Assembly: GCF_007859315.1 (NCBI RefSeq)
Contig: NZ_VOHA01000025.1
Span: forward strand, 33,527-97,526
Length of the DNA: 64,000 bases
DNA from: Reyranella sp. CPCC 100927
Lineage (GTDB): Bacteria; Pseudomonadota; Alphaproteobacteria; Reyranellales; Reyranellaceae
Reading direction: 5' to 3'
Below are positions 1 to 7,594 of this stretch, piece by piece (the first letter of the stretch is position 1; the number at the start of each line of letters is the position of its first letter). Below the pieces are notes generated by a model. The model saw only the letters and a program-made list of their open reading frames with translations, made no database searches and was not told the DNA's origin. The translations under genes were made by a program, and so were the position numbers.

Positions 1-616
1 CGGCATTTTCCAAGGAGACATGGCGGGCGAGTTCGCCCTCGAGGGCTTTATCCGGGTCCACCAGTTCGACCAATCCACGCTCGATGACCGGCAGGACGCT
101 GTCCTGGTAGGCGCCGCGCGCGACGGGAAGCGTCGGGTTGGCGCGGTGCAGCCCTTCGAAGTGCGCCAGTTCCGCGCGCGAGATGATGTAGCGGGCGTTG
201 GGGAACGTCGGCACCCATTGGCCATTCACCAGGCGCGTGTTCCATCCGACGTGGTCGGCATGGAGGTGGGTGCACATGACCACGTCAATGTCTTCCGGTT
301 GAAGCCCGATGGCCGACAGCCGCTCGAGATAGGGCTGGTCGAGCATGTGCCAGGCGGGCATCGAGGCGCGCGGCTTGTGATTGCCGATGCAGGTGTCGAC
401 GAGGATGTTGAGCGCCGGTGTACGCACGACGAAGCTGTGATGGCTGACGAACAGCCGGTCGCCGTCGGGCTCGACGAGGCCATCGCCCAGCCAGTCGCGG
501 TTGGCAGCGACGATCTCCGGCGTCGCGTTCGTGAACAGCAGATCGAGGGTCACGGGTAGCCGGTCGATCTCAACCACCCTGTGGATTTCGACATCCCCGA
601 GCTTCAGCACATTCAA
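1..616 (-). CDS. MBL-fold metallo-hydrolase (3' end beyond window)
   Basis: Metallo-beta-lactamase-fold hydrolase, of the quorum-quenching lactonase/glyoxalase-II-like group. The visible 205 residues start at a TTG (base 616) preceded by GAGGAG with a 7-base gap. No in-frame ATG lies near. The dinuclear-zinc motif THLHADHVGW is at residues 116-125 (H117, H119, D121, H122), after a typical ILVDTCIGNH strand-loop. The C-terminal half, with the remaining metal ligands, lies outside the window. The gene is divergent from the ABC importer starting at 818 and shares a 201-base AT-rich regulatory region with it, so co-regulation is likely. Substrate unknown; lactone or thioester hydrolysis are both possible. 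Confidence 0.88.
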   Translation of the reverse strand, partial: MNVLKLGDVEIHRVVEIDRLPVTLDLLFTNATPEIVAANRDWLGDGLVEPDGDRLFVSHHSFVVRTPALNILVDTCIGNHKPRASMPAWHMLDQPYLERLSAIGLQPEDIDVVMCTHLHADHVGWNTRLVNGQWVPTFPNARYIISRAELAHFEGLHRANPTLPVARGAYQDSVLPVIERGLVELVDPDKALEGELARHVSLENA

Positions 617-693
617 GACAGTTCTCCTCTGTGGTGGCCGCAACAGTGCGCACCGCCAGTATCAGTGTCCGTGATTGATTGTAATTTTATATA

Positions 694-790
694 ATATATT
701 TTACCTGTCTATTGTCAAAATTAGAATTAAATCCGAAAAATGCTAATTGACATGTGATATTGCACATCGATAGTTTCAGGTAAAATATAT
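694..790. promoter_or_regulatory. 14-bp perfect inverted repeat in divergent promoter region
   Basis: ATATATTTTACCTG (694-707) recurs as its exact reverse complement CAGGTAAAATATAT (777-790), with 69 bases between the arms. Between them lies a second dyad, TGTG-N6-CACA (753-766). The region separates the hydrolase start (616) from the importer start (818), and the right arm covers the expected transcription start of the importer. This layout suits a repressor binding two sites with looping. No regulator gene adjoins it in the window. Confidence 0.6.
747..774 (+). promoter_or_regulatory. Sigma-70-type promoter for first Liv operon
   Basis: A perfect -35 TTGACA (747-752) is followed after 16 bases by GATAGT (769-774), a 4/6 match to the -10 consensus. 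The predicted start is near 780, about 38 bases ahead of the binding-protein ATG. It sits between the arms of the inverted repeat at 694-790. Confidence 0.5.
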
Positions 791-817
791 GTCAAAGATC
801 GCGAAGGAGGGCACGCG

Positions 818-2017
818 ATGGATCTTCGGTTTGGGAATTTCGGCTTCAGGGCGATGCGATCCCTGCTGGCGGTGTCGCTAACCGGCGCGGGGCTGGCGCT
901 GGCCACGGCTCCCGCTGTGGCGCAGGAAGAGTTGAAGATCGGCGCGATCGCTGCCTTGTCGGGCGGCGGCACGGCGTGGGGCTTGGGCCTTCAGCGCGGC
1001 GTACAACTCGCCCTTGACGAGGCCAACGAGGCAGGCGGGCTCAAGATCGGCGGCAAGACCTACAAGCTGAAGCTGGTGGTCTTCGACGACCAGTACAACG
1101 CGGCGCAGGCGAAAGTGGTCGCCGACCGGCTGGTGACCCAGGAGAAGGCGGGCTTCATCTTCGGCCCGGTCGGCTCGCCCGGCGCACTCGGCTCGTTGCC
1201 CGTCACGCAGCCCGCCAAGGTGTTGCAGTTCGTCGAAGGCTACGCGCCCGCCATTCTCAAGAACGAGTGGAATGCGGCGTATGTCTTCCGCATCAGCAAC
1301 AGCAATCGGGAGTTCGCGGAACCGATCGTGAAGTGGGTCAAGGCCAAGATGCCGACCGTCAAGAAGATCGGCATGATCGCCCCCAATGATGCGACGGGGC
1401 AGGCGGCGGTCCCGATCCTCGTCGAGGCCTACAAGAAGCAAGGCTACGAGGTCTGGGTGGACTACTACGAGCGCGGCTCGAAGGAATTCACGCCGCTGCT
1501 GGTGCGCATGCTGGCGCAGAACGTCGACCTGTTCGAACTCAACAGCAATGCGCCGGGAGAAGCCGGACTGCTCCTGAAGCAGGCGCGCCAGGTCGGGTTC
1601 AAGGGACCCATCCTGCAGTCGGGTGGCTCGGGCGTGGACGAGATCATCGAGGTTGCCGGGCCGCTTGCCGAAGGCTTCCTGAAGTACGACGTGATCGACA
1701 ACAGCCTGCCGGCCGTGAGCACGCTGTTGAAGGCGTACAACAAGAAGTACAGCGGGGTCTTCAACGGGACGTCGCCGATCTACTACAACGCGGCGCACAT
1801 CCTGCTGGAAGCGATCCGCCGCGCCGACTCCTTGGACACCACCAAGGTACGCGACGAGCTCGAGAAGCTGGGCGGCTACAATGCGCCGATCTTCGGCAGG
1901 GTGATCTGGACCGGCAAGCAGGAGTACGGCAACGACCACCAGCTGTTCCACGCCTTCATCATCAAGGAAGTGAAGCAGGGCAAGGGCGTCGTCAGGGACG
2001 TGGTCTCAAGCCCGTAA
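818..2017 (+). CDS. Liv-type ABC transporter substrate-binding protein (Sec leader)
   Basis: Periplasmic receptor of a HAAT (branched-chain amino acid type) ABC importer, 399 residues, the usual length. The ATG at 818 has AAGGAGG seven bases upstream. The leader (MRSLLAVSLTGAGLALATAP, cleavage after AVAQ about residue 36) is a Sec signal. The mature protein opens with LKIGAIAALSGGGTAWG, the ligand-contacting first strand and loop of Peripla_BP_6 proteins, and includes YNAAQAKVVADRLV. First gene of a complete five-gene importer (receptor, two permeases, two ATPases). Ligand cannot be told from sequence; family members bind amino acids, amides, urea, aromatics and short acids. Confidence 0.93.
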   Translation: MDLRFGNFGFRAMRSLLAVSLTGAGLALATAPAVAQEELKIGAIAALSGGGTAWGLGLQRGVQLALDEANEAGGLKIGGKTYKLKLVVFDDQYNAAQAKVVADRLVTQEKAGFIFGPVGSPGALGSLPVTQPAKVLQFVEGYAPAILKNEWNAAYVFRISNSNREFAEPIVKWVKAKMPTVKKIGMIAPNDATGQAAVPILVEAYKKQGYEVWVDYYERGSKEFTPLLVRMLAQNVDLFELNSNAPGEAGLLLKQARQVGFKGPILQSGGSGVDEIIEVAGPLAEGFLKYDVIDNSLPAVSTLLKAYNKKYSGVFNGTSPIYYNAAHILLEAIRRADSLDTTKVRDELEKLGGYNAPIFGRVIWTGKQEYGNDHQLFHAFIIKEVKQGKGVVRDVVSSP

Positions 2018-2038
2018 ATCGCGCCTTAAGGCGATGAG

Positions 2039-2065
2039 GACGGCGGTGCCTCGGGCACCGCCGTC
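2039..2065 (+). terminator. 12-bp stem-loop between receptor and permease genes
   Basis: GACGGCGGTGCC (2039-2050), loop TCG, GGCACCGCCGTC (2054-2065): a perfect 12-bp stem in the 80-base gap. No T-run follows, so a full intrinsic terminator is unlikely. It could attenuate readthrough or protect the receptor mRNA 3' end, a common way to express receptor above permease. Confidence 0.6.
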
Positions 2066-2097
2066 ATGTTGATCTCACGTGTGTTACCGGAAAGACC

Positions 2098-2967
2098 ATG
2101 CTCTCACCCATAGTCCTTGTGCAGATCGTTGTGAATGGCGTCGGTCTCGCCGCGATCTACATCCTCGTCGCACTCGGATTCACCTTGCTGTTCGGCATCA
2201 TGCGCGTGGTGAACTTCGCGCATGGGGCCTTCGCCATGCTCGGCGGCTACGCGCTGTACTATCTCTATTCCATCTACGACGTGCCTTACCTCGTGGCCGC
2301 GCCGGTGGCCGCCCTGTTCGTGGCGGCAGCGGCGCTCGTCCTGGAGCGGTTCGTCTACCGGCGCTTCTATCAGAAGATGTTCCAGAGCATGATCGCGCTT
2401 CTGGGCCTCGACATGGCCATCGCGTCCACGGCCTTGATCATCTGGGATTCTCACGAGAGGTCGATCAAGCCCGCGGTCAGTGACATCCTGCAATTGGGCG
2501 GCATCATCGTGCCGGCCGACAAGCTGGTCATCGTCGCGGTCGCAGCCATCGCGCTGGCGGCATTCTATCTGTTCACCCACTTCACGCGAGCCGGTCTCGC
2601 GATGCGGGCGGCAGCGCAGGATGTCGAGACGGCCGAGGCGCAGGGCATCGACACACGGGTGACCTACCAGCTCTCGTTCTTCATCGCGATCTTCATGGCA
2701 GCGCTTGCCGGCGGCTTCTATGGACAGACCTACGCACTATCGCCGTTCATGGGCGAGAGGCCACTCATGATGGCCTTCATCGTCGTGATCCTGGGCGGCA
2801 TGGGCAGCATTCCGGGCGTTGCCCTGGGTGGCCTGCTGCTGGGGCTCGGCGAGAGCTTTCTGTCGACGTTCTACGGCAGTTCGGTCTCCGTCTTCGTGTC
2901 CTTTGGCGCGGTGATCCTGCTGCTCGTTTTCCGGCCCTGGGGGCTGCTGGGAACGCCGGAGAAGTGA
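2098..2967 (+). CDS. Liv-type ABC permease, LivH family
   Basis: Inner-membrane permease subunit of the first HAAT importer, 289 residues, with about eight hydrophobic segments. The N-terminus (QIVVNGVGLAAIYILVALGFTLLFGIMRVVNFAHGAF) carries the LivH signature, in particular the G-x-VNFAHG segment. The cytoplasmic loop FTRAGLAMRAAAQDVETAEAQG (about residues 162-183) is the ATPase-coupling helix region. It follows the receptor gene after a stem-loop and its stop overlaps the LivM start by ATGA, implying translational coupling. Highly typical; only the transported compound is unknown. Confidence 0.93.
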   Translation: MLSPIVLVQIVVNGVGLAAIYILVALGFTLLFGIMRVVNFAHGAFAMLGGYALYYLYSIYDVPYLVAAPVAALFVAAAALVLERFVYRRFYQKMFQSMIALLGLDMAIASTALIIWDSHERSIKPAVSDILQLGGIIVPADKLVIVAVAAIALAAFYLFTHFTRAGLAMRAAAQDVETAEAQGIDTRVTYQLSFFIAIFMAALAGGFYGQTYALSPFMGERPLMMAFIVVILGGMGSIPGVALGGLLLGLGESFLSTFYGSSVSVFVSFGAVILLLVFRPWGLLGTPEK

Positions 2968-3968
2968 GCATGAATACGACCACCGTGAGCGGTCTGGCCG
3001 CTCCCCGCGACGGCCGCGCGCTGGCGACAGGATGGCCGGCGCGCATTGCGATCGCCGGCATCCTGGCCCTCGTGATCCTGCCGCTGCTGCCTGTCGGCAG
3101 CTTCGTGCTCAGCATCGGCACGACGGCGTTCATCACCGCCATTGCCGCGGCGTCCCTGCACCTGCTGATCAGGACCGGGCACGTGTCCATGGGGCATGCC
3201 GCCTTCATGGGTATCGGCGCGTACGCCTCCGTTTTGGTGACAATGAAACTCCAGCTGCCTTTTGCTGCGGGCCTGGTCGCGGCCTTCGTGGCGCCGGCGA
3301 TCCTGGCCCTGCTGATCGGCCCCCTGGTGTTACGCCTGGCCGGTAAATATTTCGTGCTGGTCACCTTCCTGTTCGGTGAAATCGTGCGGATGGTGTTCGT
3401 CGAATGGACGACCCTCACCGGCGGCGCCAACGGCATTCCCGGAGTGCCGCCGCCGCATCCACGGCTTCTCGATCCGCAAGCCTATTATTATTTTGCGTTG
3501 GGCTTTGCGATCGTCCTGATCGGCTTCATCGCGCGGCTGCTGTCATCCGAGATCGGGCGGTCCATCGATGCGATCCGTGAAGGGGAGAACCTCGCCGAAT
3601 GCTCCGGCGTGCCGGTGTTGCGCGTGAAAGTGTGCATCTTCGCCCTCTCGTGCGGGATCGTCGGAATCGCGGGCGCACTGCAAGGGCACTTCATCCGCTA
3701 TATCGATCCGACCTCGTTCTCGATGGTCCAGTCGCTCAATCTCGTCGTCGTCAACGTCATCGGCGGCATGTACGCCCTGGTCGGCCCCATCATCGGGACC
3801 GCGTTCTTCATGATCACGCCGGAGCTGCTGCGCGACTACGTCGAGCTTCAGCGCGTCATCTTCGGCATCATCATCATCGTTGTCATCGCGTTCTTCCCGG
3901 GCGGGCTGGTCGAAATCGCGCAACGGCGCGCGGATGCGCTGCGGGGCAAGAGAAAGGTTGGCCCATGA
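2964..3968 (+). CDS. Liv-type ABC permease, LivM family
   Basis: Second membrane subunit, 334 residues. The ATG at 2964 overlaps the previous TGA. Family signs are the HLLIRTGHVSMGHAAFMGIGAYAS block (about residues 65-88), the FGEIVRMVF segment and the coupling stretch SIDAIREGENLAECSGV. Pairs with the LivH-type subunit to form the translocation pore. The C-terminal tail is basic and short, with no fused ATPase (some LivM proteins are fused). Its stop overlaps the ATPase start at 3965. Confidence 0.93.
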   Translation: MSMNTTTVSGLAAPRDGRALATGWPARIAIAGILALVILPLLPVGSFVLSIGTTAFITAIAAASLHLLIRTGHVSMGHAAFMGIGAYASVLVTMKLQLPFAAGLVAAFVAPAILALLIGPLVLRLAGKYFVLVTFLFGEIVRMVFVEWTTLTGGANGIPGVPPPHPRLLDPQAYYYFALGFAIVLIGFIARLLSSEIGRSIDAIREGENLAECSGVPVLRVKVCIFALSCGIVGIAGALQGHFIRYIDPTSFSMVQSLNLVVVNVIGGMYALVGPIIGTAFFMITPELLRDYVELQRVIFGIIIIVVIAFFPGGLVEIAQRRADALRGKRKVGP

Positions 3969-4744
3969 CGGCCTTCCTGGAGGTATCGAACCTCACACGC
4001 CAGTTCGGCGGCCTGACGGCTGTTCGCGACCTGAGTTTCACGGTCACACAACAGGAGATCCTCGGCATCATCGGTCCGAACGGCGCCGGCAAGACGACGG
4101 CCGTCAACCTGATGAGCGGCGTCATCCGGCCGACCGCCGGAACGGTCATGTTCGCCGGGCAGGTCATCACCGGGCAATCGCCGCACCGGTTGGTTCGGTC
4201 CGGACTGGTGCGCACGTTCCAGTCGACGACGGTCTTCACCGACCGCACGGTGTACGAAAATGCGCTGCGGGGCGCGTTCCTCAGCGTCTATCCCGGCGCG
4301 CTGCACACTTTCTTCGGCACGGCGCGGGCGCGGCGCATGCGCCGCGAAACGGAACAACGCATCGACGAGCTGCTTGAGTGGCTCGGTCTGACCGATGTCG
4401 CGCATCTGACGGCCGGCAACCTGCCCTACGGTTACCAGAAGACGCTGGGGCTGGTCATCGCGCTGGCGTCGCGGCCGCGTCTCATCATGCTGGACGAACC
4501 GGTGGCCGGCCTGAGCGCGGAAGAGGCGGACCAGGTCCGCGAAACCATCCTGCGGGTTCGCGACAGCGGGATCACCGTGGTGGTGATCGATCACAACATG
4601 CGCTTCATCAAGGGGCTGTGCGATCGTGTGCTGGTCATTCACCAGGGACACGAGCTTGCCATCGGCAAACCCCTGGACGTCCTTGCCAATCCGGCGGTGA
4701 TTGAAGCCTATCTCGGACGGGGCCATGCCGCTGCTCACCGTTGA
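3965..4744 (+). CDS. Liv-type ABC ATPase, LivG family
   Basis: ATP-binding subunit, 259 residues from the ATG at 3965, which overlaps the LivM stop. Open frame continues upstream, but homology begins here at MTAFLEVSNLTRQFGGLTAV. Walker A GPNGAGKTT is at residues 37-45, the LivG-type signature NLPYGYQK at about 156, and Walker B LIMLDEP follows, then the switch His in VVIDHNM. The LivG-specific long insert around the Q-loop (VRTFQSTTVFTDRTVYENAL) is present. Forms a heterodimer with the LivF-type ATPase that overlaps its 3' end. Confidence 0.93.
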   Translation: MTAFLEVSNLTRQFGGLTAVRDLSFTVTQQEILGIIGPNGAGKTTAVNLMSGVIRPTAGTVMFAGQVITGQSPHRLVRSGLVRTFQSTTVFTDRTVYENALRGAFLSVYPGALHTFFGTARARRMRRETEQRIDELLEWLGLTDVAHLTAGNLPYGYQKTLGLVIALASRPRLIMLDEPVAGLSAEEADQVRETILRVRDSGITVVVIDHNMRFIKGLCDRVLVIHQGHELAIGKPLDVLANPAVIEAYLGRGHAAAHR

Positions 4745-5435
4745 TGATCTCCATGTGCGCTACGGCCACATCCAGGGTACCCAGGGCATTTCCCTGGCCA
4801 TCGAGCCGGGCGAGATCCTGGCCCTGGTCGGCAGCAACGGGGCCGGCAAGAGCAGCACGCTCAAGGCGATCCTCGGCCTGGTGCCGGTCGCCGGCGGCAC
4901 CATCACTTTCTTGGGCGCCGACCTCCGCGGTCTCAAGGCGTCGCAGATCGTGCGCCGCGGCATCGGCTTTTCGCCCGAAGGCCGGCGGGTCTTTCCGCAA
5001 CTGAGCGTGGCGGAGAATCTGCGGGTCGGCGCACACACGCGCCCCGTGGCTGAAACAGCCGAGCGGATGGAGCAGATCTACGGCTACTTTCCGCGGCTGC
5101 GCGAGCGCGCGCGACAGCGGGCCAGCAGCCTCAGCGGCGGCGAGCAGCAGATGCTGGCAATCGGCCGTGCCCTGATGTCGCGGCCCAAGCTGTTTCTGCT
5201 GGACGAACCGTCCCTCGGGCTGGCGCCGATCATTGTCGAGCGGATCGGCGATATCCTGGAAGACATCCGCCAGCAGGAAAACCTCGCCGTCATCCTGGCC
5301 GAGCAGAACGCCCACTGGGCCCTGCACCTGGCGTCGCGCGCGGTGATCCTGGAACTTGGCCGGACCGTCGTCGCCAGTACCACGGGCGAACTGCTGCAGG
5401 ATCCACGCGTCACCGGCGCCTATCTCGGCACGTGA
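4725..5435 (+). CDS. Liv-type ABC ATPase, LivF family
   Basis: Second ATPase, 236 residues. I place the start at ATG 4725 (MPLLTVDDLHVRYG); an in-frame TTG 24 bases upstream lacks family homology. The gene overlaps livG by 20 bases. Walker A GSNGAGKSS is at residues 36-44, signature LSGGEQQML, Walker B LFLLDEP, and the LivF hallmark PSLGLAPIIVERI. Last gene of the first importer operon. An unrelated GFA-fold gene begins about 100 bases downstream. Confidence 0.92.
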   Translation: MPLLTVDDLHVRYGHIQGTQGISLAIEPGEILALVGSNGAGKSSTLKAILGLVPVAGGTITFLGADLRGLKASQIVRRGIGFSPEGRRVFPQLSVAENLRVGAHTRPVAETAERMEQIYGYFPRLRERARQRASSLSGGEQQMLAIGRALMSRPKLFLLDEPSLGLAPIIVERIGDILEDIRQQENLAVILAEQNAHWALHLASRAVILELGRTVVASTTGELLQDPRVTGAYLGT

Positions 5436-5540
5436 CGGACCGGGCCATCGACACGATCGTTCGTTGCGTTAGTGTAGGGAGCTGCGGGCGGGACGATTGC
5501 TCGTCAATTCCGTTTCTTGTTCGCCGGGACGCTGCTGTCG

Positions 5541-6023
5541 ATGAAAAAGAAGACGCTGGCCACGCCGGAGCCCGTCGCGGGGCAATGCGGGTGCGGGGCC
5601 GTGACGATCGAGATCGATTTTCCCGCGCGCTGGGCGTGGCATGATCACACGCAGGCCAGCCGGCTGGCGCACGGGGCTGCCTACGCCACCTACGTCGGCA
5701 GCTGGCGCAAACGCTTCCGGATCACGGCCGGGGAAGAAGAGGTCACGCGCTACGAGGACAGAGCGAGCGGCGCGACGCGCGGTTTCTGCAGCCAGTGCGG
5801 CACACCGCTGTTCTACGAGCGGGCGCGCTCGCCGCACATGGTGAACGTCCCGCGGGCCCTGTTTCAGAACCGCACGGGCCGCGAGCCGCTCTATCATATC
5901 GGCATCCAGGAGTTGCGTGACTGGACCTATACCGGCCAGCCGCTGGTGCCGCTCAAGGGCTTTCCGGGCGTGGTCTGGGAGCGCCCCAAACGCAGGAAGC
6001 GCATGCCCGAACCAATGTTCTGA
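5541..6023 (+). CDS. GFA-fold protein lacking the catalytic zinc cysteines
   Basis: Member of the glutathione-dependent formaldehyde-activating (GFA/CENP-V) fold, 160 residues from ATG 5541. The structural zinc ligands are kept: C16 and C18 (GQCGCGAV) and C83 and C86 (FCSQCGTPLFYE). The usual CHCxxC catalytic-zinc motif before HGAA is replaced by WHDHTQASR (33-41), leaving only H34 and H36 as possible ligands, while the downstream HGAAYATYVG is conserved. It is therefore probably not a standard glutathione adduct enzyme. A TTG 24 bases upstream is an alternative start. Neighbours do not reveal its role. Confidence 0.8.
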   Translation: MKKKTLATPEPVAGQCGCGAVTIEIDFPARWAWHDHTQASRLAHGAAYATYVGSWRKRFRITAGEEEVTRYEDRASGATRGFCSQCGTPLFYERARSPHMVNVPRALFQNRTGREPLYHIGIQELRDWTYTGQPLVPLKGFPGVVWERPKRRKRMPEPMF

Positions 6024-6069
6024 AGGCCTATCTGAGATGGTCGCTTCGGCATGACGTCGGCGTGGATAA

Positions 6070-6191
6070 GAATGCGAACTCATATATGAGCGGCAGATAA
6101 GTCATTAATAACGAACATATATTCGTCTTGATGCTGAATTTTGTTGTTTTAGTGTCTATTTTTTGAAATAAATAGGAATGCGCATTCATAT
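6070..6191. promoter_or_regulatory. AT-rich control region with palindromes and a spaced direct repeat
   Basis: The 249-base gap before the aminotransferase is AT-rich and dense in dyads. GAATGCGCATTC (6176-6187) and CTCATATATGAG (6079-6090) are perfect 12-bp palindromes. GAATGCG-N3-TCATAT occurs twice, at 6070-6085 and 6176-6191, exactly 106 bases apart, near ten helical turns. A weak promoter (TTGAAA 6163-6168, 17 bases, TCATAT 6186-6191) would be covered by the second palindrome. The CG-centred palindrome resembles LacI-family operators, and a LacI-type gene lies in the same cluster (12099). Confidence 0.5.
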
Positions 6192-6272
6192 CAGGATCAA
6201 AATAAGATGGAAACGAAGTCAGGTGCGGCAAAGATCCTTATCGCCGTTAGTCCCCGACGCTAGTCGATTGAT

Positions 6273-7589
6273 ATGTCAGCTCTTTTGAAGCAGCGCTTCG
6301 ATTCGGGGCCAGCGACAGCAACGCGGGCCGCCGGGGTCCGCATCTTCGGGGCCGACGGCCGTGACTACATCGATGGCGCCGGCGGTGCCATGACGGTCTC
6401 GATCGGGCATGGGGTTCCCGATGTGCTGGACGCCATGCGGCGCCAGGCGGATGACGTCTGCTTCACCTATCGCACGCAGTTCACGACCGACGCGGCTGAA
6501 CAGCTGGCGACGGAGCTGACGTCCCTGGCGCCGGCGGGCATCGGCCACGCGTTCTTTGTCAGCAGCGGCTCGGAGGCCACTGAGCTCGCGATGCGCGCCG
6601 CGATCCAGTACTGGCGCGAGGTCGGCAGGCCCGGCAAGACGCGGATCCTCGGCCGCCAGATCAGCTATCACGGCATGACCATGGGCGCGCTGTCGATGTC
6701 GGGACATCCGGCACGGCGCAAGGACTATGGCGACCTGCTGCATCCGCTGGCGGTGGGCCCTGTGTCGGAGGCGTGGACCACGCTGGCGCGTCCCAACAGC
6801 GTCGAGAGCGACGATGCCTGGGAGGCGGTGATCGCGCAGGCCGGCGCCGACACGATCGCGGCGCTGATCGTCGAGCCCATCATCGGCGCGTCGGGTGGCG
6901 TGCTGGTGCCGCCGATCGGCCACCTGCGCCTGCTGCGCGACCTCTGTGATCGACACGACATTCTGCTGATCACCGACGAAGTGATCACCGGCATCGGGCG
7001 TACCGGAACCTGGTTCGCCAGTGAGCATGACGCTGCCGTGCCCGACATGATCGCGGTCGGCAAGGGCATGACCTCGGGCTACACGCCGATGGGCGCCGTG
7101 CTGTTTCACGACCGGATCGTGACGGCGATGCGCCAGGGCTCCGGCATGGCGCCGTTCGGCCATACGTTCAGCGGCAATCCGCTGAGCGCCGCGACGTCGC
7201 TGGCGGTGCTGCGCTACATCCGCGACAACAACGTCTTGGCCAATGTCCAGCGGCGGGCACTGCAGCTCGAGGCGGGCTTGCACGACCTGCAGAAGGTCCA
7301 CGCCGTACTGCACAGGATCCGCGGCCGCGGCCTGTTGTGGGGCTTCGACCTCGGCCAACCCGACGGCACGGCAATCGCCGGTGCCAATGTGCCGTTTGTG
7401 GCCGACTGTTTTACCGAAGGCCTCATCGTCTATCCGGGCGGGGTGGCGCCGCGTGACTGCGCCGCCATCCTCGCGCCGCCGCTCACGATCACCGAGGCGG
7501 ACCTGGATGACCTCCTGCGGCGCCTGGCGGCCGGCCTTCGCCGGTTCACGGCGCGCATCGCCAGTGCTGCACCATCCATCGCTCACTGA
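6273..7589 (+). CDS. Class III PLP-dependent aminotransferase
   Basis: Cytosolic fold-type I aminotransferase of the acetylornithine/omega-amino acid/glutamate-semialdehyde class, 438 residues, full length. PLP phosphate-binding SSGSEATE is at 97-104, the Asp contacting the pyridine N is D235 in LLITDEVITGIGRTG, and the Schiff-base Lys is K264 in AVGKGMTSGY. First gene after the palindromic control region and six bases ahead of the second importer's receptor, so it is the likely first catabolic step, or late step, for the imported compound. Donor specificity (beta-, gamma-, omega- or D-amino) cannot be set from sequence. Confidence 0.9.
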   Translation: MSALLKQRFDSGPATATRAAGVRIFGADGRDYIDGAGGAMTVSIGHGVPDVLDAMRRQADDVCFTYRTQFTTDAAEQLATELTSLAPAGIGHAFFVSSGSEATELAMRAAIQYWREVGRPGKTRILGRQISYHGMTMGALSMSGHPARRKDYGDLLHPLAVGPVSEAWTTLARPNSVESDDAWEAVIAQAGADTIAALIVEPIIGASGGVLVPPIGHLRLLRDLCDRHDILLITDEVITGIGRTGTWFASEHDAAVPDMIAVGKGMTSGYTPMGAVLFHDRIVTAMRQGSGMAPFGHTFSGNPLSAATSLAVLRYIRDNNVLANVQRRALQLEAGLHDLQKVHAVLHRIRGRGLLWGFDLGQPDGTAIAGANVPFVADCFTEGLIVYPGGVAPRDCAAILAPPLTITEADLDDLLRRLAAGLRRFTARIASAAPSIAH

Positions 7590-7594
7590 AAGGC

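Noticed and set aside
878..1951. Long open frame on the minus strand opposite the first receptor gene
   Set aside because: Arg/Asp/His-rich shadow of a well supported plus-strand gene; no family features.
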